A stretch of DNA of 64,000 bases from Vicinamibacterales bacterium. Its GTDB lineage: Bacteria; Acidobacteriota; Vicinamibacteria; Vicinamibacterales; SCN-69-37. The notes under the pieces were generated by a model. The model was given only the letters and a program-made list of their open reading frames with translations, ran no database searches and was not told where the DNA came from. The stretch is taken from positions 938,368 to 1,002,367 of the forward strand of contig JAURFE010000001.1 of the NCBI GenBank assembly GCA_030827135.1, in the 5' to 3' direction. The position numbers were made by a program, and so were the translations under genes. Positions 1 through 8,955 of the stretch are shown here, one piece after another (the first letter of the stretch is position 1; each line of letters opens with the position of its first letter).

Positions 1-84
1 TGCAGCCTGTCTCGCGGACGTGCCGGACGACACGGCGGTCAACATGACGACGAGCACGAACGCGATACGCCTGATGGATTTCAT
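1..84 (-). CDS. N-terminus of an exported protein (partial)
   Basis: Only the first 28 codons lie in the window; the gene runs off the left edge. It begins MKSIRRIAFVLVV and has a short basic n-region and a hydrophobic stretch, so it is probably a signal peptide. A strong Shine-Dalgarno sequence (GGAGGGG) sits just before the ATG on the minus strand, which supports a real start. It lies directly downstream of the BNR protein gene and may be the next member of the same copper-associated operon. Function cannot be told from this fragment. Confidence 0.6.
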   Translation of the reverse strand, partial: MKSIRRIAFVLVVMLTAVSSGTSARQAA

Positions 85-110
85 GGCCCCTCCAATCGAG
101 ATTCCAGTGC

Positions 111-1355
111 CTACTTTACGACTGCCGTGCGTACCTGGGTCGTGGGCCGCGAACCCGGGGTGACCGCCATCACCTCGGTCCAGGCGAACAGGAGCTGATT
201 GCCGTCGCGGGCGACGCGCGGGTAGCCGCTGGACCGTGACGCCGCGAGGTCGGCGACTTTGATGGCCGCTCCCCTGACGCCGTTCGGTTGAATGCGGCGC
301 ACCTTGAACTCGGCCTTCTTTTCAACCAGTTCAATCCACGTCGCCATCGCCGAACCGTCGGGCATCAGTTCCACATCCACACGCCCGAGCGTCGCCACCT
401 CGTCGACACGAATCGGCGCACTGAAGGTGCGGCCGGCGTCCTTCGAAAATGCCACGTAGGCGCGGCCTGGGTCGTCCACGCCGGTGAACCAGCTGATCAC
501 GACGTCCCGTCCCCGGGCGCTGAGCATGGGGCCGTTGACCGGGCACGCTGCGATCTGCCAGTTGTCGTTGTGCACGGCCCTGGGTTCGGTCCATTTGCCG
601 TTTTCGAATCGCGACACATAGATATCCCGAATCTCGTCTTCCGTGCGATTGCGGAACGCGGCGATAAGACCGTCGCTTGTGACCGCGGCCGTCGTGGGAC
701 AGCACTCACATACGCGTGTGTCGATCGGCATCTCCGACGTCTGCTTCCACGCCCCGTCGAACGTGCCGAACCGCACGGTCATCGCGCCGGTGCCGTGGCC
801 ATCGTGGCCCTCGCCGGCCGCACCCGCCGGCGTCGTCTCACGTCCATCCAACCAGATGAGTCCAAGCCCGGCGCCCGGCACCTGGAACATCGACGCAAAT
901 CCATGCTCCGTCTTGGTGCCATCGTGATGGGGCGTCACTGACGGCGACCACGTCTTGCCGTTGTCTGTCGAACGTGAGAGACGCACGTCATACGCGTAGG
1001 TCGATGCCCCACTCTTCTGCAACCAATGTCCAACGATCGACCCGTCGGCCAGTCGCAACACCGACGGCACGTCGGCCCAATTCACGAACCAGTCGGTGCC
1101 GGAGGCCACGGTCCTGACCTCGGACCAGCCCGTAGCGGTCTTCTCCGCGAACTTGAGCGACGCCAGATTGTTGTCACCGCGTTCGATCCAGCTCATCAAC
1201 ACGCCCTTGTCGGACACGGTGAGCTGCGGCGCTTCCGTGCGGGCACCGGCCGGCGACGTCAGCGGCTCGACCCGCGGCGACTGAGCCTGCGGGCTGACCG
1301 CCGCCACGGTCAACGACGACACAAGAACGGCGAAGGCGAAGAATGGTCGTTTCAT
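111..1355 (-). CDS. exported BNR/sialidase-like beta-propeller protein with CECC motif
   Basis: A 414-residue protein with a signal peptide (about residues 1-24) and Asp-box-like repeats (STDNGKTW near residue 130, FSKDAGRTF near 305), typical of six-bladed sialidase folds. The motif CECCPT at about residues 216-221 and a His/Gly-rich loop (GEGHDGHG) just before it are unusual for a sialidase and look like a metal or redox site. The start has GGAGC six bases before the ATG. It is the last gene of the leader/multicopper oxidase/TolC cluster, so a periplasmic role linked to copper handling is inferred; sialidase activity is not supported. Confidence 0.8.
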   Translation of the reverse strand: MKRPFFAFAVLVSSLTVAAVSPQAQSPRVEPLTSPAGARTEAPQLTVSDKGVLMSWIERGDNNLASLKFAEKTATGWSEVRTVASGTDWFVNWADVPSVLRLADGSIVGHWLQKSGASTYAYDVRLSRSTDNGKTWSPSVTPHHDGTKTEHGFASMFQVPGAGLGLIWLDGRETTPAGAAGEGHDGHGTGAMTVRFGTFDGAWKQTSEMPIDTRVCECCPTTAAVTSDGLIAAFRNRTEDEIRDIYVSRFENGKWTEPRAVHNDNWQIAACPVNGPMLSARGRDVVISWFTGVDDPGRAYVAFSKDAGRTFSAPIRVDEVATLGRVDVELMPDGSAMATWIELVEKKAEFKVRRIQPNGVRGAAIKVADLAASRSSGYPRVARDGNQLLFAWTEVMAVTPGSRPTTQVRTAVVK

Positions 1356-1380
1356 AGGTGCTCCAGTCTAATGCCCAAAT

Positions 1381-1410
1381 GGAGCCCAGGGGCTACAGCC
1401 CCTGAGCTCC
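1381..1410. repeat. GGAGC-type palindromic element overlapping a gene end
   Basis: Inverted repeat of the form GGAGC..AGGGGCT/AGCCCCT..GCTCC. The stop codon of the TolC-like gene lies inside it, so its last codons (AQGL-stop) are encoded by the palindrome. The same architecture recurs at 3954-4036, 12541-12626 and 55860-55912. It may also act as a transcription terminator or RNA-end stabiliser. Confidence 0.6.
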
Positions 1411-2667
1411 GTTCAGGATGCCAATCCAACTTTTCCACGCCAACTCAAGCGCCTCCGCCAGCGCTTCGCGCGTGCGAATCAGCCGTTCGCGAGCCATCAG
1501 GACCTGCGGATACGGAGAGGCCATCTGCTGAAAATTCTCCAGGTAGAGACGATACGCCTCTTCCGCCCTGGGGAGCACGTCATCCTGCAGCGCTTTTGCT
1601 CTGGCGGTGGCACTGGTGTAGTCGGCCCACAGCGTGGCGAACGTGTCCGCCATTGTCGCCTCGGTGCGATCAAGCGCCGCCTCTGCCGCACGCACACTCG
1701 CATTCGCCGCAAGCACCTGTCCGGCATTCCGGTCGAAGATCGGCAGACGCACACCGGCCTCGGCGCCGAAGCCCCAGCCTTTTGCGGATCCCCCACTCGT
1801 GCGCTCGCGGTCGAACCACGTTTCAGCCTTGAGCGCGAGGTCGGGCCACACGCCCTTCTGCGCGGATGTCACCAGCGTGCGCTGACGGGCAATCTCGAGC
1901 CGCGCCCCTGCCAGCATCGGGCTCTCCGCCATGAGGCGCGCGCGCGCGTCATCCCGGGAGAGCGCAGGGACGTCCGGCAACTGCGGCGCCCGTGCGCGAC
2001 TGAGGTCCGGTTGCCCCATGATGTTCGCGAGTTGCTCCCATGCCGCATCGAGAGCCGCCTTTGCTTCATCGCGATGTGCCCGCGCCTCTGCCAATGCCGC
2101 TTCCGAATCGAGCACATCCGCGCGGTCCACCAGCCCCACGTTGAAGAGCTTGCCGGCGATGTCCACGCTCTCGACGGCCAGTGTCGCCAGCGACTCCTGA
2201 TTCTCGAGCTGACGCGCGGCAATCGCGACCGCCAGCCACCGCGATCGTGCGTCCGCGACTACGGACCGCCGCACGGACTCAAGGGCGGCCTCACGCGAGG
2301 CGACCAGCGCGTCGCCCGCGGCTCTGGCAGCTCCAAGTCGTCCCCCCAACGCAATCGGCACTTCGACAAACACGCCGTGTTTGCCCGCAGGAGATCCATT
2401 GCCGGTTCCCAGATCATCAGCGAGGTACCCGGCCACGGGATTGCGTGGCGCACCGGCCTGCCGCGCAAGTCCGCGCGCCTCATCCACCCGCGCCGCCGCC
2501 TCACGAATCGCCGGATGCCGTTCCGTCGCCACCTGCACCGCCGCCTCCATCGTCAGCGGCGCCTGCGCGAACGCACTTCCGGCACCCAGCACCAGAGCAA
2601 ACACCACGGCCACGGCCGGCCTGAAGGCCGGCCCTACGTACAGCCATTGCACCCGGCACCGCCTCAT
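1393..2667 (-). CDS. TolC-family outer-membrane efflux protein
   Basis: A 424-residue outer-membrane channel protein of the TolC/CusC family. It has an N-terminal signal sequence followed by a conserved start of the mature chain (LTMEAAVQVATERHPAIREA) and long coiled-coil stretches rich in Ala, Glu and Arg, the two OEP repeats. The ATG at 2667 overlaps the upstream multicopper oxidase stop (ATGA) and has a strong SD (GGAGGTG). The longer upstream frame has no SD and would overlap the oxidase heavily. The signal-peptide region (YVGPAFRPA) is encoded by a palindromic repeat of the TAGGGC family, an odd in-frame insertion. It probably exports copper with a partner not in this operon, or supports the RND pump further along. 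Confidence 0.88.
   Translation of the reverse strand: MRRCRVQWLYVGPAFRPAVAVVFALVLGAGSAFAQAPLTMEAAVQVATERHPAIREAAARVDEARGLARQAGAPRNPVAGYLADDLGTGNGSPAGKHGVFVEVPIALGGRLGAARAAGDALVASREAALESVRRSVVADARSRWLAVAIAARQLENQESLATLAVESVDIAGKLFNVGLVDRADVLDSEAALAEARAHRDEAKAALDAAWEQLANIMGQPDLSRARAPQLPDVPALSRDDARARLMAESPMLAGARLEIARQRTLVTSAQKGVWPDLALKAETWFDRERTSGGSAKGWGFGAEAGVRLPIFDRNAGQVLAANASVRAAEAALDRTEATMADTFATLWADYTSATARAKALQDDVLPRAEEAYRLYLENFQQMASPYPQVLMARERLIRTREALAEALELAWKSWIGILNGAQGL
2614..2640. repeat. TAGGGC-family palindrome inside the TolC-like gene
   Basis: Eight-base arms GGCCGGCC/GGCCGGCC with loop TGAA, followed by CTACGTA. This is the same design as intergenic elements elsewhere in the window, but here it encodes part of the signal peptide of the TolC-like protein, so it was either inserted in frame or co-opted. 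Confidence 0.65.
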
Positions 2668-3863
2668 CGGCCCACCTCCGCGCGCAGCTGCTGAATGTGA
2701 TCGAACGTCGTCGGCTCGAGGACGCGCACCAGCGTCATCATGCCCATCATCGCGGCCGTCCATGTCGGCGGCAACCCGTACACCTCGGGTTTGCCTGCGA
2801 CCAGATCATCCATCACCATCCACATGTCCTGGGGATACCCCTTCACCTTGTACGCATCCTCGGTGCCACCGTGCTGATGCCCCATGGCCGTATCCGCGGT
2901 GCCGGTGGGGCCAACCATCGACACCATCTGGTTCATCATGTGATGCGGCAGGTGACAGTGCAGCATCCAGTCACCGGGGTTGTTCGCGACAAACTCGATG
3001 TCGCGCGCCTGAGCCACACCCGCGATGATCGTGTTCTCGGGCACCACCACCGGGCCACGCACGCGACCGGCTTCGGTGCCGGTCAGGAAGAAGTGATGTC
3101 CGTGCAGGTGCACCGGGTGGTGATCCATGCTCAGGTTCACAATGCGGATGCGCACGCGTTCGCCCAGCTTCACACACAGCGGCGTCGTGGCCGGCCCGGC
3201 CTTGCCGTTGATTGTCAGCCAGTTGAACTCCATCGCCAGCGTGTTCGGCACGGTGTTGTTCGGCTTGATGTCCCAGCCCTGGAAGATCAACCCGAAGTCG
3301 CGATCCACACGGGGCTCGTGTGCCTTCTTCGGATGCACGATGAAGAACCCGATGCTTCCCAGCATCTCCTGCATCGGCATATGTGAGTGGTAGAAGAACG
3401 TGCCGTTCTGATTCAGCGTGAACTCGTAGGTGTGCGACCCGTGGGGCGGAATCGGCGGCTGCGAGATGCCGGGCACACCGTCCATCCCGATGGGAATCTC
3501 GAGCCCATGCCAGTGCGGCGCAAACAACTCAGGGAGGTGATTCTCGACGATGATGCGGACGCGATCACCTTCAGTCGCTTCGATCGTCGGTCCCGGCATG
3601 CTGCCGTTAAAGCCCCAGACGTCCACCTTGCGACCAGGCAGGAACTCCGTGGCCACCGGCTCCGCCTTGAGGCGGAACACCTTGACCTGGCCGTCCATCG
3701 CAAACGGCAGATGCGGCACGTCCGGCGTCACGACCGGCACGACGCTACCGCCACCCGCGGCGGCCATTGTTGAGGCCGGCACCTGAGCGGCAACGCGGCC
3801 GGCCGTGGCCGCACCGGCCAGCGTGGCGAGTCCGGCAAGAAAACTTCTTCGATTGCGATCCAT
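2664..3863 (-). CDS. multicopper oxidase, Tat-exported
   Basis: A 399-residue laccase-like oxidase, exported by the Tat pathway (N-terminal RRSFLAGL). Copper-ligand motifs are all present in order: HWHG (about 117-120), HSH (159-161), HPVHLHGHH (about 249-257) and HCHLPHHMMNQM (302-313). They fit type 1, 2 and 3 copper centres, with Cys, His and the final Met for type 1. Expected role: periplasmic oxidation of Cu(I), or of organics, to protect against copper. Start: AAAGGA lies six bases before the ATG at 3863, whereas the ATG at 3869 is too close to it. It is coupled by ATGA overlap to the TolC-like gene and follows the His-rich leader gene. Confidence 0.93.
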   Translation of the reverse strand: MDRNRRSFLAGLATLAGAATAGRVAAQVPASTMAAAGGGSVVPVVTPDVPHLPFAMDGQVKVFRLKAEPVATEFLPGRKVDVWGFNGSMPGPTIEATEGDRVRIIVENHLPELFAPHWHGLEIPIGMDGVPGISQPPIPPHGSHTYEFTLNQNGTFFYHSHMPMQEMLGSIGFFIVHPKKAHEPRVDRDFGLIFQGWDIKPNNTVPNTLAMEFNWLTINGKAGPATTPLCVKLGERVRIRIVNLSMDHHPVHLHGHHFFLTGTEAGRVRGPVVVPENTIIAGVAQARDIEFVANNPGDWMLHCHLPHHMMNQMVSMVGPTGTADTAMGHQHGGTEDAYKVKGYPQDMWMVMDDLVAGKPEVYGLPPTWTAAMMGMMTLVRVLEPTTFDHIQQLRAEVGR

Positions 3864-3953
3864 AACCATTCCTTTGCTGTGGCGCGCCCAACGTCAGCGC
3901 GCCCGACTTGTGCGCCATGTGTGTGACGCGAAACCTGACAAACCCTTATGGTC

Positions 3954-4036
3954 GGAGCCCGTGCCGTACGGAGCCCGTGGGCTCAGCCCACGGGACGACA
4001 CAAGGGCTGAAGCCCTTGTGCTCCAGAAGCACGGAG
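3954..4036. repeat. double GGAGC-type palindromic element
   Basis: Two adjacent palindromes, one with the core GTGGGCTCAGCCCAC (3970-3993) and one with CAAGGGCTGAAGCCCTTG (3999-4024), bounded by GGAGC/GCTCC. The element lies between the small leader gene and the multicopper oxidase gene. The matching place in the second copper operon (12541-12626) holds the same type of element. It could be an intercistronic stem that adjusts expression, or a REP-like repeat. Confidence 0.65.
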
Positions 4037-4040
4037 GAAA

Positions 4041-4478
4041 TCAGATGCGAAGAGGAACTGGAGTGTGTCGCGGAGGGTCGGGGGGGCCGGTATCGCGACC
4101 GGCCACGCGCCAATGGGCAGGCACCGCCGGGTCGATCACGGACGCGAGGTGCGCGACGACAGCCGGGTGCGCGTCGGCTCCGGAAAACGGGGACCGGACA
4201 CGGCCGGTAATGCTCAGGACGGGATCACACTCAGGGCCCGGTACGTGCATGCGGCCATCGGCATCGGAGGCCGGCGGCATCACCGGTTCGGCCGCAGGCG
4301 CGTGCTGTGCATGATGGTCGTGGTGTGCGTGCGCGGCCGCGGCGGCGTCCGTCTGCACCGCCACCAGGGCATGCGCGGCGGCGTGGCCTGGTGTGCCGCA
4401 CACGACCTCGCACACGGCAGCCCCGACGGGGCTCACCAGGAGCGCGAGCACGAGTATGAACGGGCGCAGCCGGAGCAT
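4041..4478 (-). CDS. small exported His-rich protein heading the multicopper oxidase operon
   Basis: A 145-residue protein with a clear signal peptide (residues 1-20), an early Cys pair (CEVVC) and a His/Ala-rich stretch (HAHHDHHAQHAP), suggesting metal binding in the periplasm. A -10-like TATACT lies six bases before the ATG and there is no SD, so the mRNA may be leaderless and the operon promoter lies here. Its C-terminus (PPRHTPVPLRI) resembles that of the leader protein at 12638-12991. No named family is recognised. Role in copper sensing or buffering is inferred from composition and position. Confidence 0.7.
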   Translation of the reverse strand: MLRLRPFILVLALLVSPVGAAVCEVVCGTPGHAAAHALVAVQTDAAAAAHAHHDHHAQHAPAAEPVMPPASDADGRMHVPGPECDPVLSITGRVRSPFSGADAHPAVVAHLASVIDPAVPAHWRVAGRDTGPPDPPRHTPVPLRI

Positions 4479-4564
4479 ATCGGCAGTATACAGCCGCCCA
4501 CGACCCAGCTACCCGCCCGGACCGACCGCCGATGATCTGCCGCACGGGTTCCGGCAGCACAGTT

Positions 4565-4705
4565 GGCCCGCTCAAATTCAGCGGGCCCTACATGGCGCGG
4601 TCGTAGCGGGCCCTACATGGCGCGGTCGTAGCGGGCCCTGCATGGCGCGGTGGTAGCGGGCCCTGCATGGCGCGCCGTACGTAGGGCCCGCTGGGTTGGA
4701 GCGGG
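4565..4705. repeat. 25-bp tandem repeat built from TAGGGC-family palindromes
   Basis: Four direct units of about 25 bp (4581-4605, 4606-4630, 4631-4655, 4656-4679), each starting GCGGGCCCT(A/G)CATGGCGCG. They are flanked on both sides by GGCCCGCT/AGCGGGCC inverted repeats. The array fills the gap between the M24 peptidase gene end and the leader gene. The first two units are identical, suggesting recent tandem expansion. No spacers unique to each copy are present, so it is not a CRISPR. Confidence 0.8.
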
Positions 4706-4714
4706 CCACTGGGC

Positions 4715-6136
4715 CTACTTCACGAGAAACAGGCGGTCCTGACGCCCATGCGCCCAGCGCACCTTGCCGTCGGCGCTGATGATCATGTCCTCTTCCTGCG
4801 CCATGCGGACGGGCTGTCCGTCCCACTCGTCCACACGCGTCGTGACCTGATGCTCGACCGAGTACCACATCGATGGCACCACCGGCGCGTCGCCGCGACC
4901 GGCGACGCCTCCCTGCATGTCCCACAGCCCGATGAGCGGACCGGCCCCGTGTCCATGCAGCCCGACCGGATGGGAATACATCGTCCCGTTCAGGCCTGCG
5001 CCTTTCATGCGCTCGAGGATGGTCCTGAGAATGTCGTTGCCCGTGCGGCCGGGCCGGACTTCCTCCATGAAGAAATCCTGCATGATGTTCGCATTGCGCA
5101 AGGCGGCCTGTATCCCCGCGGGCGGCGCCGTCTCCCCTGCCCGCAACACATATGCGTTGTGCTGGGTGTCGGTATTCAACCGCGCGACCGTGATGCCGAC
5201 ATCGCAGTGCAACACGTCCCCGCGTTCGATCACCGGATCGGCCCCCAGTTCCCCGGCCGTCACGCCCTTGCGCTGCACCGTGACCGACGGCTGGAACCAT
5301 GTGCCCAGCCCCTGATCGTTCACGCGCTGGCGGAACCACCAGACGAGATCACTGGTTCGCGTCACACCCGGCACGATCACCTTCTCGGAAAACATCATCT
5401 GCGTCAGCGACCAGACGTGTGCGTTCATTTTTTCGAAGAACGCTTCTTCTTCCGGCAGGCGCATCGCGATGAGTTCCAGCGGCAGGCCCTCGGCGTTCCT
5501 GAATTTCCCGACCCACGGCTGCCCCAGCGCATCGGTCATCCCTTCCAGTTCCCCGCTCGTCAGACCGTCGCTGAACGCAAACACCGTCGATCGATTGATG
5601 CCGATGACCTTCGGATTCCGATCCTCGACGACCTGCTTCAACAACTGCCACTGTTCCGCGCCCCACAGCTCCGCCGCACGCCCCCCGGGCGTTGACGCGA
5701 CGATGGGCCGCGTGGAGGACCGTGTCTCAAACACGCCCCCCTGCGTCGTTCCCCCCAGCGCCAGGCGCTCGACACACGCCGTGGCGACGGGCGTGCCGGC
5801 GGCGGCACATTTGTCGAAGAACACGTAGATGGTCCGGCGCCGCGCGGCAAAGGTCTCCGGAGAGACGATCGCCTTGAAGATGGGGTCTTCCATGTATTCG
5901 CGCATCGGCACGACCCACATGTCGATACCGTGTTTGCGCATAAGCGTCGGGAGGAAGGTGTCGAGCCGTTTCTGGAGCCACTGCTGCTGCAGCGCCGCCT
6001 GTTCCTGCAAGGTGCCGAAGGGCCGCTCGACGCGATCCGGCAGAGCACCCGGGGCCAGCCGCTGCTGACGCGCCTCCGTCACAGACCCGGCCACCGCCAC
6101 CAGACAGACCAACAGCACGATTCGGTGAATAGACAT
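4715..6136 (-). CDS. exported M24-family metallopeptidase (Xaa-Pro aminopeptidase type)
   Basis: A 473-residue protein with a signal peptide (about 1-22). The pita-bread fold metal ligands are visible: Asp in HCDVG (312), Asp in NTDTQH (323), His in GLHGHG (394/396), Glu in YSVEHQ (428) and Glu in QEEDMI (about 449). Family members cleave N-terminal residues before proline or related bonds with two metal ions. TACAAT lies exactly six bases before the ATG without an SD, so the transcript is probably leaderless. It sits between the two copper operons but has no obvious metal-resistance role; it is separated from the adaptor gene by a strong hairpin. Confidence 0.9.
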   Translation of the reverse strand: MSIHRIVLLVCLVAVAGSVTEARQQRLAPGALPDRVERPFGTLQEQAALQQQWLQKRLDTFLPTLMRKHGIDMWVVPMREYMEDPIFKAIVSPETFAARRRTIYVFFDKCAAAGTPVATACVERLALGGTTQGGVFETRSSTRPIVASTPGGRAAELWGAEQWQLLKQVVEDRNPKVIGINRSTVFAFSDGLTSGELEGMTDALGQPWVGKFRNAEGLPLELIAMRLPEEEAFFEKMNAHVWSLTQMMFSEKVIVPGVTRTSDLVWWFRQRVNDQGLGTWFQPSVTVQRKGVTAGELGADPVIERGDVLHCDVGITVARLNTDTQHNAYVLRAGETAPPAGIQAALRNANIMQDFFMEEVRPGRTGNDILRTILERMKGAGLNGTMYSHPVGLHGHGAGPLIGLWDMQGGVAGRGDAPVVPSMWYSVEHQVTTRVDEWDGQPVRMAQEEDMIISADGKVRWAHGRQDRLFLVK

Positions 6137-6147
6137 GGAGGGATTGT

Positions 6148-6207
6148 AAAAGACGTCGGGAGGCTTTTTCGGCCCCGCCGCACCGAAAAAGCCTCCCGAC
6201 GTCTTTT
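6148..6207. terminator. bidirectional terminator-like hairpin (GACGTCGGGAGGC family)
   Basis: Perfect 25-bp arms (6148-6172 and 6183-6207) with a 10-base loop. The stem contains GACGTCGGGAGGC and ends in A/T runs, giving a U-tract on both strands. It begins two bases after the adaptor gene stop and precedes the M24 gene. A second copy is at 55247-55306 and a half copy at 44181-44200, so it is a dispersed repeat as well as a likely terminator. Confidence 0.85.
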
Positions 6208-6208
6208 T

Positions 6209-7705
6209 TCAGCGCACGACGATCACACCCTTGAGCATGTCCATCCCGCAACTGAACGACAGCTCACGCGGAGATTGTGGCGGCAACCGAATCGTTATCC
6301 GCTCGTTGAGTGGTAGATCGCGACGAATCTTCAGGTCGGGAATCTCGACCTCGGTGCCACACGTCTCGGTGACGCGGCGGATGAAGACCAGATCCACGGG
6401 CTGGTTGGCCGGAAGGGTCACCCGCGCCGGCACCAGCCCTGCGGCCGTGATCTCCACCACGCGAACGGCCACCGGGGTGGCCACGGCGGCCGCCGTGGGC
6501 GGCGCGGGTGGCGCGGGTGGCGCGGTGCGACCGGAGCCCTCTGGCGCCGGCCATCCCAGGCGCTCACGCTCGGCGCGCAGGGCGAAACTGCCGGCGGTGA
6601 CCACGCGGTCGCCCGCACGCACCTGATCAACGACACGCTCCTCAAACTCGCCAGGCTCGACTTCGACGTAGACCACATTGACCGCGCCGAGGGACTGCAC
6701 GGCCGCGTCGGGCACCACAACCCCGGGCACCGATCCGGGCGCGTCCAGCGCGAGAGACACAAACATCCCGAAGCGGAGCGCCTCGTCCCTGTTCGCCACT
6801 TCGACACGCACCTTCGCGGTCCGGGTGTCTCCGTCAATCACGGGATCGATGTAGGCCACCGTGCCGTTCCACACGCGGCCGGGAAAGGCCTCACTGGTGA
6901 CCTGTGCGCGCTGCCCTTCCCGCACGTGGGCCAGGTCCGCCTCGAACACGTTGCCGATGACCCACACGGTGGCGCGGTCGGCCAGCGTGACAATGGGCTG
7001 CGCCGCGTCCACGTTCTGACCGGGATTCGCGGAGCGCGTGATGACGATACCGCCCGCCGGAGCCAGCACGTCAAAGGTGTCCGGCAACGTGTCGCCCTGC
7101 GCCAGCGCACCCAGACGGGTCTCGGAAAGGCCGAGGCGTTCGAGCCGTGCGCGCGTCGTGTCGAGCTCCGTGCGCGCGCGGACGAGATTCGACTGATCCT
7201 CTTCAAGATCCTGGCGGCTGGCCGCGCCGATCTTCGCCAGGGCTTCCGTGCGCGCGAGCCGTTGGGCGGCGACGTCGCGCTCCGCGCGCACGGTCAGCCA
7301 TCGGCGCACCTCATCGGTGAGTTCGGGGCTGCGCAGCCGCGCCACCACAGTGCCCTGCCGCACCGACTGGCCCAGTTCCGCGTGCACCTCGATCACGGTG
7401 CCCGCCACCAGCGGGGTGACGTCCACCACGCGGTATCCGTGGGGCTCGACCACCGCGGGAAGACGCCGGGTCGCCGCGCCTCCGCCCGCCTGAACCACCA
7501 CGGTCTGCAAACCCACCCGCGCGCGTGCCTCCTCGTGCAGTGTGAGCCGCCGGGCGCCGGCCGGCAACGCCGATGCAGGCTCCGACATCGGGCCGCCGGC
7601 GGCCACCGGCGCGACAGGTGCCGCGACGAACCACAGCTGGACGAGATACAGGCCGGCGGCCCCCATGGCCATCAGACCCACACCAATCAGAATGCGCTTG
7701 ATCAT
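6209..7705 (-). CDS. CusB-like RND periplasmic adaptor with C-terminal cupredoxin-like domain
   Basis: A 498-residue membrane-fusion protein with an N-terminal membrane anchor, split biotinyl-lipoyl half-motifs around a coiled-coil hairpin (AQRLARTEALAKIGAASRQD), then beta-barrel regions. From about residue 410 an extra domain carries a Cys in ETCGTEVEIP and the motif SFSCGMDM, resembling the cupredoxin-like domains attached to heavy-metal transporters; this would bind Cu/Ag. Adaptors normally end at about residue 400, so this is a fusion. The start at 7705 overlaps the CusC-like stop (ATGA) with SD GGGGAG; the upstream in-frame start at 7720 lacks support. It is last in the pump operon and followed by a hairpin. 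Confidence 0.9.
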   Translation of the reverse strand: MIKRILIGVGLMAMGAAGLYLVQLWFVAAPVAPVAAGGPMSEPASALPAGARRLTLHEEARARVGLQTVVVQAGGGAATRRLPAVVEPHGYRVVDVTPLVAGTVIEVHAELGQSVRQGTVVARLRSPELTDEVRRWLTVRAERDVAAQRLARTEALAKIGAASRQDLEEDQSNLVRARTELDTTRARLERLGLSETRLGALAQGDTLPDTFDVLAPAGGIVITRSANPGQNVDAAQPIVTLADRATVWVIGNVFEADLAHVREGQRAQVTSEAFPGRVWNGTVAYIDPVIDGDTRTAKVRVEVANRDEALRFGMFVSLALDAPGSVPGVVVPDAAVQSLGAVNVVYVEVEPGEFEERVVDQVRAGDRVVTAGSFALRAERERLGWPAPEGSGRTAPPAPPAPPTAAAVATPVAVRVVEITAAGLVPARVTLPANQPVDLVFIRRVTETCGTEVEIPDLKIRRDLPLNERITIRLPPQSPRELSFSCGMDMLKGVIVVR

Positions 7706-8955
7706 GACTGCACTCCCCACGCGCGCAGTACGTCGGCGCGCGCCTCAGACAAGGCCTGCAGGGCGGCCGTATAGGCCGCCTGCAGATCCAGATACCGCCG
7801 TTCTTCCTCAATGACGTCAAACAAGGTGCCGCGACCGAGCGTCCACATCTCGCGCACCACCTCGAGGTTCCTGGCCGCAAGCTCGACGAGCCCGGCGCGG
7901 TACCGCTGCACGACTGCGGTGGCGGCGACGTCCCTGGCCATCGCGGACGCCATGTCCGCCTCGGCCTGCAGGCGCGCATCCGAGACCTCGGCCCGCGCCA
8001 TCAGCCCTTCGGCAATCGCGGAGGCGATGGCGCCCTGCTGGCGATTCCGCCACGGCAGGTCCACCATCACGCCCACCATCACCTCGTGCATGCGGTCGCG
8101 TCCGAGCACCCGCCACATGTAGCCGCCGGTGACACCCAGGTCGAGTCGCCCCTCGCGGCGCGCGAGATGCTGCTGCGCGTCCGCTCGGGCGGCGACGGCT
8201 TCGGCGGCCTGCACATCCGGACGTATCGCCACGGCGCCGGCCGGCGCGGACGTCGGCGGCGCGGGAAGCGCCGCGATCGCCTCCTCAAGCGACGCCGCCA
8301 ACTGCAGGGGCTCCTGGATCGGCCAGCCCACCACCGCCTTGAGTGCGGCCATCGCCGCATCGACCTCCCCCTGCCACCCCATCGTCTCGGTCTCGGTCCG
8401 GCGCCACTCGACATCGGCGAGGTCGCGCTCAAGCGGCATCGCGGCACCGGCCTCCACACGGGCCGTCAACATGTCGAGCCGTGTGCGGGCCGCCTGCGCC
8501 ACCTGACGCACGACATCGAGTTGCCGCGCGGCCGCAAGCACCTGCGTGGCCCGCACCCGTACCGCCGCAGCGCGATTCACACGTTCGAGCGCCGCCAGCG
8601 CATCCGCACGCCGCACATCGTGATCAGCCACGGCCACGCGGGCATCCTTCCTGAACAGGTCCAGCGGCACGGTCAGACTGAACGCGGTCTGCGAGTCGGC
8701 GCCGCCAAACTGTTCGCGGCGATCAGCGGCCACGACGGGGTTGGGACGGAGTGATGCCTGCGCCCGTTGTCCCTCGGCGACTTCAATCCGGCGGCGCGCC
8801 GCTTCGATCATCGGAGCCCGCTCCAACGCCATCGCCACCAGCGCCTCAATCGACATTCCTCCGGGTGCGACGACCGCCTGTTGTGCCTGGGCCCTCCCGG
8901 TGCCGGCCAGCCACACGGTCGTCATCAGCAGCGTGTATCTCGCGAGTGTTCTCAT
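7702..8955 (-). CDS. CusC-like TolC-family outer-membrane factor
   Basis: A 417-residue outer-membrane efflux protein with a signal peptide ending in GRAQAQ (about residue 25). Two repeats of alpha-helical OEP sequence follow ([20 protein letters not shown] at the start of the first). It is the outer channel of a tripartite pump with the RND protein upstream and the adaptor downstream. It overlaps both neighbours by ATGA junctions, so the three subunits are translationally coupled. It is only distantly like the other TolC-family protein at 1393-2667, so the window has two independent outer-membrane channels. Confidence 0.9.
   Translation of the reverse strand: MRTLARYTLLMTTVWLAGTGRAQAQQAVVAPGGMSIEALVAMALERAPMIEAARRRIEVAEGQRAQASLRPNPVVAADRREQFGGADSQTAFSLTVPLDLFRKDARVAVADHDVRRADALAALERVNRAAAVRVRATQVLAAARQLDVVRQVAQAARTRLDMLTARVEAGAAMPLERDLADVEWRRTETETMGWQGEVDAAMAALKAVVGWPIQEPLQLAASLEEAIAALPAPPTSAPAGAVAIRPDVQAAEAVAARADAQQHLARREGRLDLGVTGGYMWRVLGRDRMHEVMVGVMVDLPWRNRQQGAIASAIAEGLMARAEVSDARLQAEADMASAMARDVAATAVVQRYRAGLVELAARNLEVVREMWTLGRGTLFDVIEEERRYLDLQAAYTAALQALSEARADVLRAWGVQS

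Noticed and set aside
111-1355. Sialidase assignment for the BNR protein
   Set aside because: The Asp-box fold is visible, but the arginine triad and the Asp/Tyr-Glu catalytic residues could not be identified; only the fold is claimed.
4581-4679. Possible CRISPR (25-bp repeats)
   Set aside because: Units are directly joined without unique spacers, and no cas genes are nearby.
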